DNA of 43,505 nt from a virus. A program made the translations under genes and the position numbers. The notes beneath the pieces were generated by a model. It had not been told where the DNA came from and ran no database searches. It saw only the letters and a list, made by a program, of their open reading frames with translations. Of the stretch, positions 23,453 through 32,100 are shown one piece after another. Every line of letters begins with the position of its first letter. Position 1 is the first letter of the stretch. Location: the IMG/VR virus record IMGVR_UViG_3300017917_002269, positions 1 to 43,505 of that record; one strand, 5' to 3'.

Positions 23453-25702
23453 TTAGCTAATGGTTGTTATTAGTTTATCAATATCCTTTCTCTCTCCGTG
23501 TATCAAGTAATGGTAGTTAAGGGAAATAGGTTCAGACACTTGGATTTCCACTCTAGTACTAGTTATGTTACTAACGTATAGAGGTTGGAATTTACCGATT
23601 GATGTTAATTGTACTGTTATTGATTCTTCGTCTACTAATCCGGTCCATTCTTCAGGTAATTCGATGATACTTGAGGTTGATCTTCCTCGGAAGTAGACAG
23701 CATGCTCCGGCCCTTCTAAGTTACCGTATTGTAGTTTTTTACCTGGTTGGGTTGGATGTTCGATTAAGAACGATTTTACTGTCGCTGTTAACGTTCCGTT
23801 AATGTTAACGTCTCCGACATAGTTCTGAGAGCCAGATACGTTTAACGATCCTGTTAATGTGATTGAGGTTGCTCGGACACTACCGCTAAAAGAACCTGTG
23901 ACGGCTGCTGCCGTTCCTAAAGAAACGACTTTAATTGGGTAGCTTCCAAACTTACCTATATTGACTGTATTGTCAGAAAATGCTTCGATGGTCGGAAGAC
24001 CGGCCGCCGTATTAACTGAGAATAAAGAACCGGTAAGTGAATCTGTTACTGCAAATAACTGTCCGGAAGATCCTTGAATGTCTAAAGCAGTTGATCCTGA
24101 CTTGTAGATTGTAACTGCTGATCCTGTTCCGGCTGAACCGGTGATACTAAGTCCGGCGGTGAATCTACCTGAGCCGGAAACGTCTAGTTTGTAAGTAGGG
24201 TTAGTAATACCAATACCTATGTTTCCAGATCCGCTTACAGACATTACTGTTGTACTACCTGTAATAAAATCTAATCTAGATTCTCCGGTAGCTCCGTTGT
24301 TCTGTAATGCTAATGCACCATTATTGAATAAGTTGTTAAATCTTACTTGTTTACCGGTTAGAAATACTGATGCTGCTGCTGATCCACTCGGGTCAAAATG
24401 TAAGTTGGCATTAGGGCTAGTAGTTAGCCCTGCTACTCCATTTCGTTGTGCTATAATAATTGAATTGCCATTCCCCGAATACCAAAATTCTGCTATATTT
24501 TGAGAATACGGTGCAACACCAGCTCCAGCTACATACAATGCTGCTCCATCTGATGTAATTCTTGTTTGTCTATCATCAAGTACTACCAATGATGCAGAAG
24601 CGTTCGCATTATCTACCCTAAATGCAGTTGTAGCAGATGTTGTTCCTGATCCTCTTACGTGTAGGCGGGCTCCAATTGAACTTGAGACAGAAATACCCAC
24701 GTTACGTGAGCTGTCAAAAGTCATTATATCAACTCCGGTGTAAGTTTGAATAGAACCGCCTCCGGCATTAGCAAAAAAGTAGTTAACTGCTTTTACAGGT
24801 CCATCTGTTCTTAAACCGTAGTATCCATTAGAAGTAGTATTTATTTCGGTAGTGTTAACACTTCCTTGAACTCCTCTAAAAGTAGCTTGAGCATTCAGGC
24901 TTGATGTTTGGTTAAATCCAATTACACCACTACCTGAAATATAAATAATACTTGATGTTGCTGGGGAATCTATTCTTAGTAAAGTCTGAGAGGATGATCC
25001 TGAAATGTGAAGTGAAGCAGAGGGGCTTGTAGTTCCAATACCAAAGCTACCGTTGTTGTTAACGACGCTCATAGCGACTCCGCTACTATTTTTCCACTGC
25101 TGTAAATCGAATGTTTGTCCGGAGAATCCTTTTATCGAAAATCCAACATAGTTAGCTGAGTAAGGTATTACCTGAACTCCTTCAGGCTGTCCGGCAAATT
25201 TTAGAGAGGCAGCTCCCCATACTAGTCCTAGAGAATAATTCGTATTATACGATATATCACCTGTAGATTGTATAGTAGTACGTTTAATGCTTCCGTTGTA
25301 AAACGTAGCTAAATCTCCAGATACACTCGTTACTGTAAGTCTAGCATCAGGTGCAGTAGTTCCAATACCAACGTTTCCGCTCCCTACAATATAGCTAGTT
25401 TGACTACTGCTTATTTGCAAAGCACCAGAAACTGTTAAGCTACCTGTCGGTATTCTTACTGTTCCGTAAAGTGTTTGAAAGTCGTCAGCTGCATCTCCTA
25501 AGATATTCGATCCTGAAGAGAATGATTGGGTAACTACAACTGTGTTTTGTGCATAAAGAGTACCGCTAACGACGAGGTTCCCAGGTATTGTTATGTTATT
25601 TATTAGACTGCCTGTTCCGTCGGCCAAGTAAGTACCATCCGTCTGTACTACACGTTGATACGTACTACTTATGCCTTTACCGGCGAATGTTTCTATAGGC
25701 AT
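23453..25702 (-). CDS. Tail fibre-like protein with conserved C-terminal domain
   Basis: 749 aa. N-terminus 'MPIETFAGKGISSTYQRVVQ' then 'TDGTYLADGTGSLINNITIP'. The body has GIGT repeats ('NVGIGTTAPDARLTVTS', 'SFGIGTTSPSASLHISG', 'NIGIGITNPTYKLDVSG') and an 'RGSGTTSATTAFRVDNANAS' cassette. Residues about 525-610 form the module with 'SGQLFAVTDSLTGSLFSVNT'. The last 105 residues begin 'VKSFLIEHPTQPGKKLQYGN' followed by 'LEGPEHAVYFRGR', a C-terminal domain shared by virion proteins of cyanophages and other T4-like phages, where it follows long repeat regions. It may be the tip, or an assembly domain that is processed; this is not settled. Confidence 0.85.
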   Translation of the reverse strand: MPIETFAGKGISSTYQRVVQTDGTYLADGTGSLINNITIPGNLVVSGTLYAQNTVVVTQSFSSGSNILGDAADDFQTLYGTVRIPTGSLTVSGALQISSSQTSYIVGSGNVGIGTTAPDARLTVTSVSGDLATFYNGSIKRTTIQSTGDISYNTNYSLGLVWGAASLKFAGQPEGVQVIPYSANYVGFSIKGFSGQTFDLQQWKNSSGVAMSVVNNNGSFGIGTTSPSASLHISGSSSQTLLRIDSPATSSIIYISGSGVIGFNQTSSLNAQATFRGVQGSVNTTEINTTSNGYYGLRTDGPVKAVNYFFANAGGGSIQTYTGVDIMTFDSSRNVGISVSSSIGARLHVRGSGTTSATTAFRVDNANASASLVVLDDRQTRITSDGAALYVAGAGVAPYSQNIAEFWYSGNGNSIIIAQRNGVAGLTTSPNANLHFDPSGSAAASVFLTGKQVRFNNLFNNGALALQNNGATGESRLDFITGSTTVMSVSGSGNIGIGITNPTYKLDVSGSGRFTAGLSITGSAGTGSAVTIYKSGSTALDIQGSSGQLFAVTDSLTGSLFSVNTAAGLPTIEAFSDNTVNIGKFGSYPIKVVSLGTAAAVTGSFSGSVRATSITLTGSLNVSGSQNYVGDVNINGTLTATVKSFLIEHPTQPGKKLQYGNLEGPEHAVYFRGRSTSSIIELPEEWTGLVDEESITVQLTSIGKFQPLYVSNITSTRVEIQVSEPISLNYHYLIHGERKDIDKLITTIS

Positions 25703-25716
25703 TCTTATTCAACTTT

Positions 25717-26283
25717 TTAAAACTTATCTACTAGGTAGCTTAAAGTTGAATCTAATTTGTCTCCGGAGATTTTATGTTCTGCAATATAACTCTTAACCAG
25801 TCTGTTGGCTTTTATGTTATAAGTTAGCAACTCTGATAAAGTTTTATACTTCTTTAAATTTACATTCTCTCTAAGTAGCAAATTATAAATTTCTTCTCCA
25901 GCATCAGCTTTAGCCTTACTAGTATTATCAATATAAGAAACATCCACAACTTCTACAAGCGCTTTTGGAGCTTTTTTATTTTCTAATACTTCTACAACTA
26001 CTGTCTTAGATTGCTCAACTTTATACTCTGATTTCCACGGGGTGAAATAAGTATCGTCTGCAATAACTTCTAGCTTTATAGATCCTTTACTTTTGAAATT
26101 ATCAAAGTTTTTAAACTTGCCAATGTTTACTTCACAGACTCCTTCTTTTAGTTTACCGTCAAACATGAGGTTATGAGACTCTCCTTCTATTACCAGGCGG
26201 GCGATGGTTGTGCTTTCATTAGCACCTTCAATTAGGACTTTACACTTGAAGGTATTATTTTTATCTGTGTATAATTTGAACAT
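25717..26283 (-). CDS. Two-part protein near fibre genes, unknown function
   Basis: 188 aa. The N-terminal 100 residues are beta-rich ('FKLYTDKNNTFKCKVLIEGA', 'IARLVIEGESHNLMFDGKLK', 'SIKLEVIADDTYFTPWKSEY'), like a small Ig- or jelly-roll-type domain. The C-terminal 65 residues are helical and basic ('YNLLLRENVNLKKYKTLSEL', 'NRLVKSYIAEHKISGDKLDS'). A head with a helical tail would suit an adaptor between virion parts. It overlaps the preceding gene by 23 nt and lies 14 nt before the 749-aa fibre, so an adaptor or assembly role is possible but inferred. Confidence 0.78.
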   Translation of the reverse strand: MFKLYTDKNNTFKCKVLIEGANESTTIARLVIEGESHNLMFDGKLKEGVCEVNIGKFKNFDNFKSKGSIKLEVIADDTYFTPWKSEYKVEQSKTVVVEVLENKKAPKALVEVVDVSYIDNTSKAKADAGEEIYNLLLRENVNLKKYKTLSELLTYNIKANRLVKSYIAEHKISGDKLDSTLSYLVDKF

Positions 26284-26713
26284 CTTCTAATATTACTTTT
26301 TGACCAAATCTTTCAGTTAATAGGTTTTCTACTTTATCTTTAAATTCAACTTTGACTTGGTCGTTCTTTTCTTTTATGAAAATTTTCTCCAAATCATCTA
26401 TTATAAATATCAGCTTTACTTTGTTCTTACTGTCTCGCTGTTGTTTTTGTCTTTCGTCATAAGTAGAGTCGTACCGTGACGGGAAGCCTATCGTTAGAAT
26501 GATAGCGTGATCCCATAGCATTTCATACGGAGGAGGTACGGTTATACCAAACTCCGCAAGTAAGTACTGTGCGTAATAATCCTCAGGTTTTATAATTGTA
26601 GGATCATATTCACTATCGGCATAAAAGGTATCCCAATTATCGTTAGCTTGATCCCATACTATTTCATTAACCTCGCCTACTATGAATGTATTTATAGGCT
26701 TATTTACTATCAT
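26261..26713 (-). CDS. Small acidic virion-region protein, unknown function
   Basis: 150 aa. It opens with 'MIVNKPINTFIVGEVNEIVW' then 'DQANDNWDTFYADSEYDPTI' and has an aromatic 'VPPPYEMLWDHAIILTIGFP' stretch. The second half is charged and helical with 'KVKLIFIIDDLEKIFIKEKN'. No family recognised. The octamer TATAAATA (plus strand) also occurs inside this gene at 26402-26409, in codons for Leu-Ile-Phe-Ile, 118 nt before the next gene start. It could be coincidental. It leads a four-gene unit with the 188-aa gene and two fibre genes. Confidence 0.78.
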   Translation of the reverse strand: MIVNKPINTFIVGEVNEIVWDQANDNWDTFYADSEYDPTIIKPEDYYAQYLLAEFGITVPPPYEMLWDHAIILTIGFPSRYDSTYDERQKQQRDSKNKVKLIFIIDDLEKIFIKEKNDQVKVEFKDKVENLLTERFGQKVILEDVQIIHR

Positions 26714-26717
26714 TGAT

Positions 26718-26725
26718 AATAAATA
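26718..26725 (-). promoter_or_regulatory. TATTTATT variant octamer before gene at 26713
   Basis: Coding-strand TATTTATT preceded by A, 4 nt before the ATG; the gap between genes is only 12 nt. Confidence 0.45.
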
Positions 26726-27349
26726 TTAGAATACGTTTATTAAAATACCATTCTGAAAGTCTAGGTTTTGGAGTCCGGGGGGATTACCTGCTATGTTAAC
26801 GATACCTGTATACCCTGTAACTGGAGTAACAGGTGCGGTTGTTATTATATTACCGCCAGAATCTACTTCTAAATTTGCTACCGATGTCCCTGTAAATGCT
26901 GATGCGTTGTTATATGCAGGTAGTGACATTTGTAGGCTATGCATACTCCAGTTAGCAACTTCAGCAGTACTACCGGCATTTGTACCTTTAAGTATTCTAA
27001 TTCTGTTTTGATATAGGTCAATAAATGAAGCAGAAGTATAGGTTCCTCCTGGAGCATTAAATCCTATTTGACCTCCTTCACTACTATTATCACGTGCTCC
27101 TAATGTTAAGGTATTTTCAGATGGACCTAAACTAGATGTTCCTATAGCAGCACTAGCTGTTATTAATACGTTTTGATTTAAAGTATTAATATAGGATGCT
27201 GTAGAAGCAAATGATGCGGTTAATGCTCTTGTTGCATAAGAACCTGTTCCTGAGAAAGAACCGGTAAATGAACCTGTGAATGAGGATGCAGTTACGTTTA
27301 GTAATAACGCACTAGATCCCGAAGTGATTACTTTTTTCCAAGATGGCAT
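26726..27349 (-). CDS. Short fibre-like protein with WKKVI N-terminus
   Basis: 207 aa. N-terminus 'MPSWKKVITSGSSALLLNVT' is nearly the same as in the 420-aa fibre gene at 29144, so the two probably dock at one site. GSFTGSFTGS linkers follow ('ASSFTGSFTGSFSGTGSYA'), then a unit 'AAIGTSSLGPSENTLTLGAR' and a C-terminal section 'NLEVDSGGNIITTAPVTPVT' ending 'LQNLDFQNGILINVF'. It stands alone with a 73-nt upstream leader. Likely a short tail fibre; no enzymatic signature. Confidence 0.82.
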   Translation of the reverse strand: MPSWKKVITSGSSALLLNVTASSFTGSFTGSFSGTGSYATRALTASFASTASYINTLNQNVLITASAAIGTSSLGPSENTLTLGARDNSSEGGQIGFNAPGGTYTSASFIDLYQNRIRILKGTNAGSTAEVANWSMHSLQMSLPAYNNASAFTGTSVANLEVDSGGNIITTAPVTPVTGYTGIVNIAGNPPGLQNLDFQNGILINVF

Positions 27350-27422
27350 ATTTTATTCTCTTTTGTGGTTAGAAACAGCGGTATTGCTGCCTACTTCCCT
27401 TGCGGGCCAACAGTAGATTTAC
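27350..27422 (-). promoter_or_regulatory. 73-nt structured leader before short fibre gene
   Basis: Untranslated region between an octamer and the ATG at 27349. On the minus strand CTACT...AGTAG flanks CCC-GCAA-GGG, and CAGC-AATACC-GCTG follows, giving two small stem-loops. No run of T follows, so it does not look like a terminator. Confidence 0.4.
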
Positions 27423-27430
27423 TATAAATA
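27423..27430 (-). promoter_or_regulatory. TATTTATA octamer with long leader
   Basis: Preceded by C; 73 nt before the ATG at 27349, just downstream of the stop codon of the 75-aa gene. Confidence 0.55.
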
Positions 27431-27432
27431 GT

Positions 27433-27660
27433 TTATGCTTTTGACTTAGTGCTATTTTCTTTTTGTATAATCTTTTGAAGCCCTTCCTGCTTTTTTACTT
27501 CTTCAGCCTGTAGGGTGAATTGTATATTCATAATAGCTTCGTCAAACTTATCTTGTAGATTAGCAATAACTCTTGCACTTTTACCTTGTATCTGAATAAT
27601 ATCTAGAGATTGTCTTACTATTGAGATCTCTTCTACTGTGAAACCGATTTGATAGTCCAT
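27433..27660 (-). CDS. Small helical protein, unknown function
   Basis: 75 aa, predicted mainly helical: 'FTVEEISIVRQSLDIIQIQG', 'SARVIANLQDKFDEAIMNIQ', 'EEVKKQEGLQKIIQKENSTK'. Two helices with a basic, Lys-rich tail. No known family. It is preceded by the 69-aa gene with a 2-nt gap and followed by a new octamer. Pairs of small helical proteins of this type sit between fibre genes in other environmental phages, with no known role. Confidence 0.78.
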   Translation of the reverse strand: MDYQIGFTVEEISIVRQSLDIIQIQGKSARVIANLQDKFDEAIMNIQFTLQAEEVKKQEGLQKIIQKENSTKSKA

Positions 27661-27662
27661 AA

Positions 27663-27872
27663 TTATTTTATACTAATATACTGGTTTTGTAGCTTAATTA
27701 CAAGCTTATATAGCATTTCAATAGCTTCTCCTTGAAAAGTTGATTGTTTAATCATAGAGAGTAAGAATTGTAGCTCTTCTCGGGTTAGTTTCTCTGTAGT
27801 ATCGTTACTAACATGTCTTTCTTGGGTAACTTCTTTATTACCTATAATTAGATTTTCTGCATTTAATGCCAT
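27663..27872 (-). CDS. Small helical protein, unknown function
   Basis: 69 aa. After a polar start ('ALNAENLIIGNKEVTQERHV') it has a long amphipathic helix 'LTREELQFLLSMIKQSTFQG' then 'EAIEMLYKLVIKLQNQYISI'. The phrase 'LT.EEL.FLL..IK.STF.G' is one I have seen in many small proteins of environmental T4-like phages, but no role is assigned. It leads a two-gene unit with the 75-aa gene, 20 nt behind an octamer. Confidence 0.78.
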   Translation of the reverse strand: MALNAENLIIGNKEVTQERHVSNDTTEKLTREELQFLLSMIKQSTFQGEAIEMLYKLVIKLQNQYISIK

Positions 27873-27881
27873 AAACTTCTA

Positions 27882-29144
27882 TTAACTGTATATATAAATA
27901 TCCCCGCCTGTTGTAGTCCACATGTTACCAGATCCATTAGTACTTCCACCAAAGGTTGGAGCAGCAGATGGAGCAGATGCTTGATCAGCTTTCACTGTTA
28001 CCATGTATTCGTCCGGAGTAGCTGTGGTAGCTCCAGCTCCTAAACTTCCTGTAACTGCAAAACGACCGAAAGTTCCGGTAGAGGTAGCTTCTAGGTAAAA
28101 TGCTGTTCCCACTCCTCCAGCGGCATTTTGAATAATAATACCTCCGTCAGCTAACGTAGTTGATCCTGAAGCTAATAACATAAATTTATCAGCAACTAGA
28201 ACACTAGTTGTATTTGTAAATGAAGCAGTACCTGCAACGTTTAAATCTCCAGCTACTGTAACGTTTCCTGTGGTTGAGATTGCTGCAAAGTTTGCAGTAC
28301 CTGTAAACGTTGGTGATCCAGCAAATACTAAAGCACCAGTTCCTGTTTCGTCTGTTACGGCAGATGCTAAGTTAGCAGAAGAAGGTGTTGCTAAGAAAGT
28401 AGCTATACCTGTTCCTAATCCAGATACACCGGTTGAAATAGGTAGTCCTGTCGCATTAGTTAATGTAGCACTTGAAGGTGTACCTAAAGCTCCTCCGTTT
28501 ACTACTACTGATCCAACACTTCCTATGTTAGTTCCTAAAGCGGTTGCAACTCCTGTTCCTAACCCGGAAACACCTGTTGAAATAGGTAGTCCTGTTGCGT
28601 TTGTTAGTGTTGCTGAAGATGGAGTTCCTAATACACCTCCGTTTACTACGAAAGAACCGGCTGATCCAATTGCAGTACCTAAAGCGGTTGCAACACCGGT
28701 ACCTAATCCAGATACATCTGTTGAGATAGCTACGGCTCCTGCTTGGATAGTTGCTACACCGGAACCGTTAATTAAGATATCTCCAGTAACACCTGCCCAG
28801 GAATGAGAGCTAAATTGAGAGATTGTTGCATATTTACTAGTACCGTCACTAATAAATACTTGGGTAGTGCCGATAACAGGGGTTAACTGTGTAACAGGAA
28901 AGGTAGCAGTTACACCGGTTAATCCGGAACCGTTTCCAATGAAAGAACCTGAGAAAGAACCTGATGCAGATAATCCTGTAGCGCCAGTTGTTGCTACGAT
29001 GTTACCGGTACCGTTGATCGCTGTTGTTGATAGGTTAGAGGTTCCTCCTCCAATCACTACTTGTCCTGATGTTAAATTGCTTACCTGTAAAGATGCTAGG
29101 TTAGCAGAACTTCCAGAGACTATTACTTTTTTCCAACTTGCCAT
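27882..29144 (-). CDS. Fibre-like protein with exact-period internal repeat and WKKVI N-terminus
   Basis: 420 aa. 'MASWKKVIVSGSSANLASLQ' shares the N-terminal dock with the 207-aa fibre gene. After a 'GATGLSASGSFSGSFIGNGS' linker comes a repeat of 48 residues: 'GLGTGVATALGTNIGSVGSV' then 'VVNGGALGTPSSATLTNATG' and 'LPISTGVS'. Two copies plus a partial one are present. 'GGALGTPSSATLTNATGLP' is a widespread phage fibre repeat. The C-terminal part ('VAGDLNVAGTASFTNTTSVL', 'MLLASGSTTLADGGIIIQNA', 'TPDEYMVTVKADQASAP') resembles a fibre end and closes with 'GNMWTTTGGDIYIYS'. The final codons contain the octamer for the next unit. Confidence 0.85.
   Translation of the reverse strand: MASWKKVIVSGSSANLASLQVSNLTSGQVVIGGGTSNLSTTAINGTGNIVATTGATGLSASGSFSGSFIGNGSGLTGVTATFPVTQLTPVIGTTQVFISDGTSKYATISQFSSHSWAGVTGDILINGSGVATIQAGAVAISTDVSGLGTGVATALGTAIGSAGSFVVNGGVLGTPSSATLTNATGLPISTGVSGLGTGVATALGTNIGSVGSVVVNGGALGTPSSATLTNATGLPISTGVSGLGTGIATFLATPSSANLASAVTDETGTGALVFAGSPTFTGTANFAAISTTGNVTVAGDLNVAGTASFTNTTSVLVADKFMLLASGSTTLADGGIIIQNAAGGVGTAFYLEATSTGTFGRFAVTGSLGAGATTATPDEYMVTVKADQASAPSAAPTFGGSTNGSGNMWTTTGGDIYIYS
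27893..27900 (-). promoter_or_regulatory. TATTTATA octamer in last codons of fibre gene
   Basis: Preceded by A; 20 nt before the ATG at 27872 and inside the codons for Ile-Tyr-Ile at the 3' end of the 420-aa gene. Confidence 0.5.
28408..28735. repeat. 144-nt tandem repeat inside fibre gene
   Basis: Units start at 28408, 28552 and 28696, exactly 144 nt (48 codons) apart, with the third partial. Similarity is high but not perfect, and many differences are synonymous, so the protein repeat is under selection or is being homogenised. Confidence 0.85.
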
Positions 29145-29157
29145 AATTTGTGTTACT

Positions 29158-29165
29158 TATAAATA
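29158..29165 (-). promoter_or_regulatory. TATTTATA octamer before 420-aa fibre gene
   Basis: Preceded by A; 13 nt before the ATG at 29144, in a 22-nt gap after the 1058-aa fibre gene. Confidence 0.6.
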
Positions 29166-29166
29166 T

Positions 29167-32100
29167 TTACATTCCAAAATAAAAATCTCCTGATGCGGAG
29201 TAGTAGATTCCCCCTGTAACTGCAGTAGGTACAGTAGTTCTTGCTTCTAGGACCATAACTCTCTCTGCGTTAATCTTAAGCATTTCCACAGATCCTGATT
29301 GAACTAGAAAGAAGTAAGGTACCGCGGCAGCAGGACCTATTTCGACTGATGCAGCGATTGATCCGGTAGCTATTGTATTTACGATAACCGGACTTGCAGG
29401 TGCAGATGCAGTTACAAACAATGCATTACTTACTGCATCGTACATTACAACCCTAACTGATACAGAAGGAGAGTACGGTGTTGCAAAAGAAGGTACTGTG
29501 AATAACGGAGCGTTAATGTTTAACGTATTTGTATTAATATCCGTTGTTGTTGCACCGGTTACTGTAAAGTCTCCTTTTGTAACTGTAGAGCCTGTTATAG
29601 TTAATCCGTTTGTAAATCTACCTGAACCAGAAACATCTAATTGAGTTATAGGTACTCTAGTGCCGATCCCTACCGATCCAGATACTGCTAAACCATAAGC
29701 CGGAGGTGAACCGGTTGTTCCTCCAATAGTAAATCCGCCGATGGTCATACCGTTATTTGGAGAAAATACAAAATTCTCACTGTTACTGTTTAACGGTCTT
29801 ATAAATATTTCACCATTGAGGTAACTGTAGCTTCCGTATATTCTTCCACCGCCGTAACCGCCGCCGTCGAAAAATGATATTCCTAAAGAATTCCAAACAG
29901 TAACACTACCGCTTATAATAGCACTACCGCTAACATCTAAAGCAACTGTTGGATTTGATCTTCTAATACCTACAAATCCATTATCAAGTACGGTTAATGA
30001 AGGTGTTGTACTTGAATTTTCTATTCTTAAAGCGGTTGTAGCAGAGGTTGCTCCTGATCCTTTTACTAATAAACTATTAGTAGCTGAACCTGTTACCCGT
30101 ACGTTGGCAGCAAAAGAAGTATTTCCGTTGTTTCTATCAAACTTGACTACTAAACTAGAAGTTGTTGAAACACTTCTTCTCCATAAAGAAAAACTCCCGT
30201 CAGCACTGCTATCATACCAAGCCCAACCGTAAGTTGCACTTGCCGGATCAGCATTATTAAGTACTGCCCAGGTTGGGTTATTACCCCCTTCAGTAGTATT
30301 TCCTCTATCCATAGAGATCCAATAACCGCCGGCCGGTGTATTTATAGTGAATCTTAGTCTTGGATTTGTCTCTGCTATACCGACATTATTTCCAACGTAA
30401 GCAATATTTGATCCTGTTTGAAACCAGGGAAATGAAGAAGTTAAAGCAAAAGATGCAGTAACTGCTGTAGTTGCTGAACCGGTAAATGATCCTGTAAACG
30501 AACCTGTAATAATAGCTAATGTTCCGGTAGCTGCTACCTTAATCGGATAAGTTCCAAACTTACCAATATTGACTGTGTTATCAGAGAATGCTTCAATGAC
30601 TGGTAGCCCGGCTGCTGTATTAACTGAAAATAGAGACCCTGTTAATGAATCTGTAACTGCAAATAGTTGTCCAGAAGAACCTTGAATATCAAATGCTGTA
30701 GAACCAGACTTATAAATTGAGACTGCTGATCCTGTTCCTGCAGAACCGGTAAATACTGCCGGTCCAATGTTTATAAACGTTGCCGAACTAGAGATTAATA
30801 CCGAACCGGTAATTACTAATGACCCTGTTAATCTTACTGTTTGAGCTAGTGGATTAAGATATGAAGCCGTTAGTGCATTTGAGGCTGTTCCAAAGAGAGA
30901 CCCTGTAAAAGACCCTGTAAACAAGGATGCTGATACTGGGCCTACTACGTTAAGTGATCCGGTAATTTCTGCCGAACCGGTATACGGGAATGCAGGGGTT
31001 GAGGAACCTCCTCCTCCGCCGCCGCCGCCTCCTCCTACTGAGGTTCTAAATAAACCGCCGGCAATTATCTGATAATCAGTACCTATAGTCCCTGTAAAGT
31101 CTTTGTTTCCTCTAATTACAATAGCGCCTAAGTAAACAGCATTCTGTTTTGTATTTTCTACTTCGCTAAATACTTCCGTAGCAATTCCTAAAATACCTTC
31201 AGACAAAGTTGTGTATTCTGCATTACCGTAGTAAACAACGATACCTTGAGTCGCAGAATTAGGATACCAGAAGACTCGTTGAATTGTAAATCTAGAGGGA
31301 GTGACTGATGCTAAACTACCTGATCCGCCTGGGTTGTAATTAGTTGGATCAATACCGGTATAACCTAACCCTCCGTTTGTATCTTGTACAAAGTCAGAAC
31401 CAGATTGGTAATACCTAAACACTTTAGACGTGTTGGTCCCTGGGTCAATAATATAGGAAGGATTATTTGGATCTACTTGATAGTTTCTACCGTCTGCAAA
31501 TGCTGTACCGTTTCCAACTGTTAAACCTAGTGAACTACTAGTAAACAGAGTATATCCTGATAGTTTTAACGGGCCGAATGCTTTAATAAAGTCGTAAGTC
31601 CTCTGCTTATACCCATAAGCAACGTTTGGGTATGAAATTCTACCATTAATTGTTGATTTATTCTGATGTAAAACAGTTCCGATTTGAATAGAAGTGTTAT
31701 ACTGACCGTCGGTCCATGGCGAGGTTTGCTGTATTATACTTCCAGATGAATCAATTCCTACAAATGTTTGAATCGAAGAAGTTAAGTACGTTAATGTTTG
31801 GTTGGTAAGATTACCCCAGTTTACATACTGAACTGTAGGGTATGGATTAGCATTTATAGATGCATTTAAATTAACGATAATCCCACTTCCGGATGAAATA
31901 TTAAACGTGGTAGAGGATGCAGAAGTTATTATTCCTCCGTTAAGTAGCCCTGTGTATAAGTTACCTTCTAACCATCTTAATCTAGTTGTATTTGCATAAC
32001 CGTTTCCGTTCTGAGAGAAGTATAAATCGTTTGTTGATCCGGAAACATAAATATAAGAAGCAGATTTTGTTGTATCTATATTTGTAGTTACGGGTTGAAG

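Noticed and set aside
23453-25702. Endosialidase-chaperone (peptidase) domain at the end of the 749-aa fibre
   Set aside because: The C-terminal domain (VKSFLIEHPTQPGKKLQYG...) does not show the Ser-Asp self-cleavage pattern of that family.
28270-28806. 178-codon open frame on the plus strand, opposite the repeat of the 420-aa fibre
   Set aside because: Its length follows from the 144-nt repeat of the minus-strand gene and its biased codons. The protein is low-complexity Pro/Val/Ala with no recognisable family, and no promoter or start context is seen.
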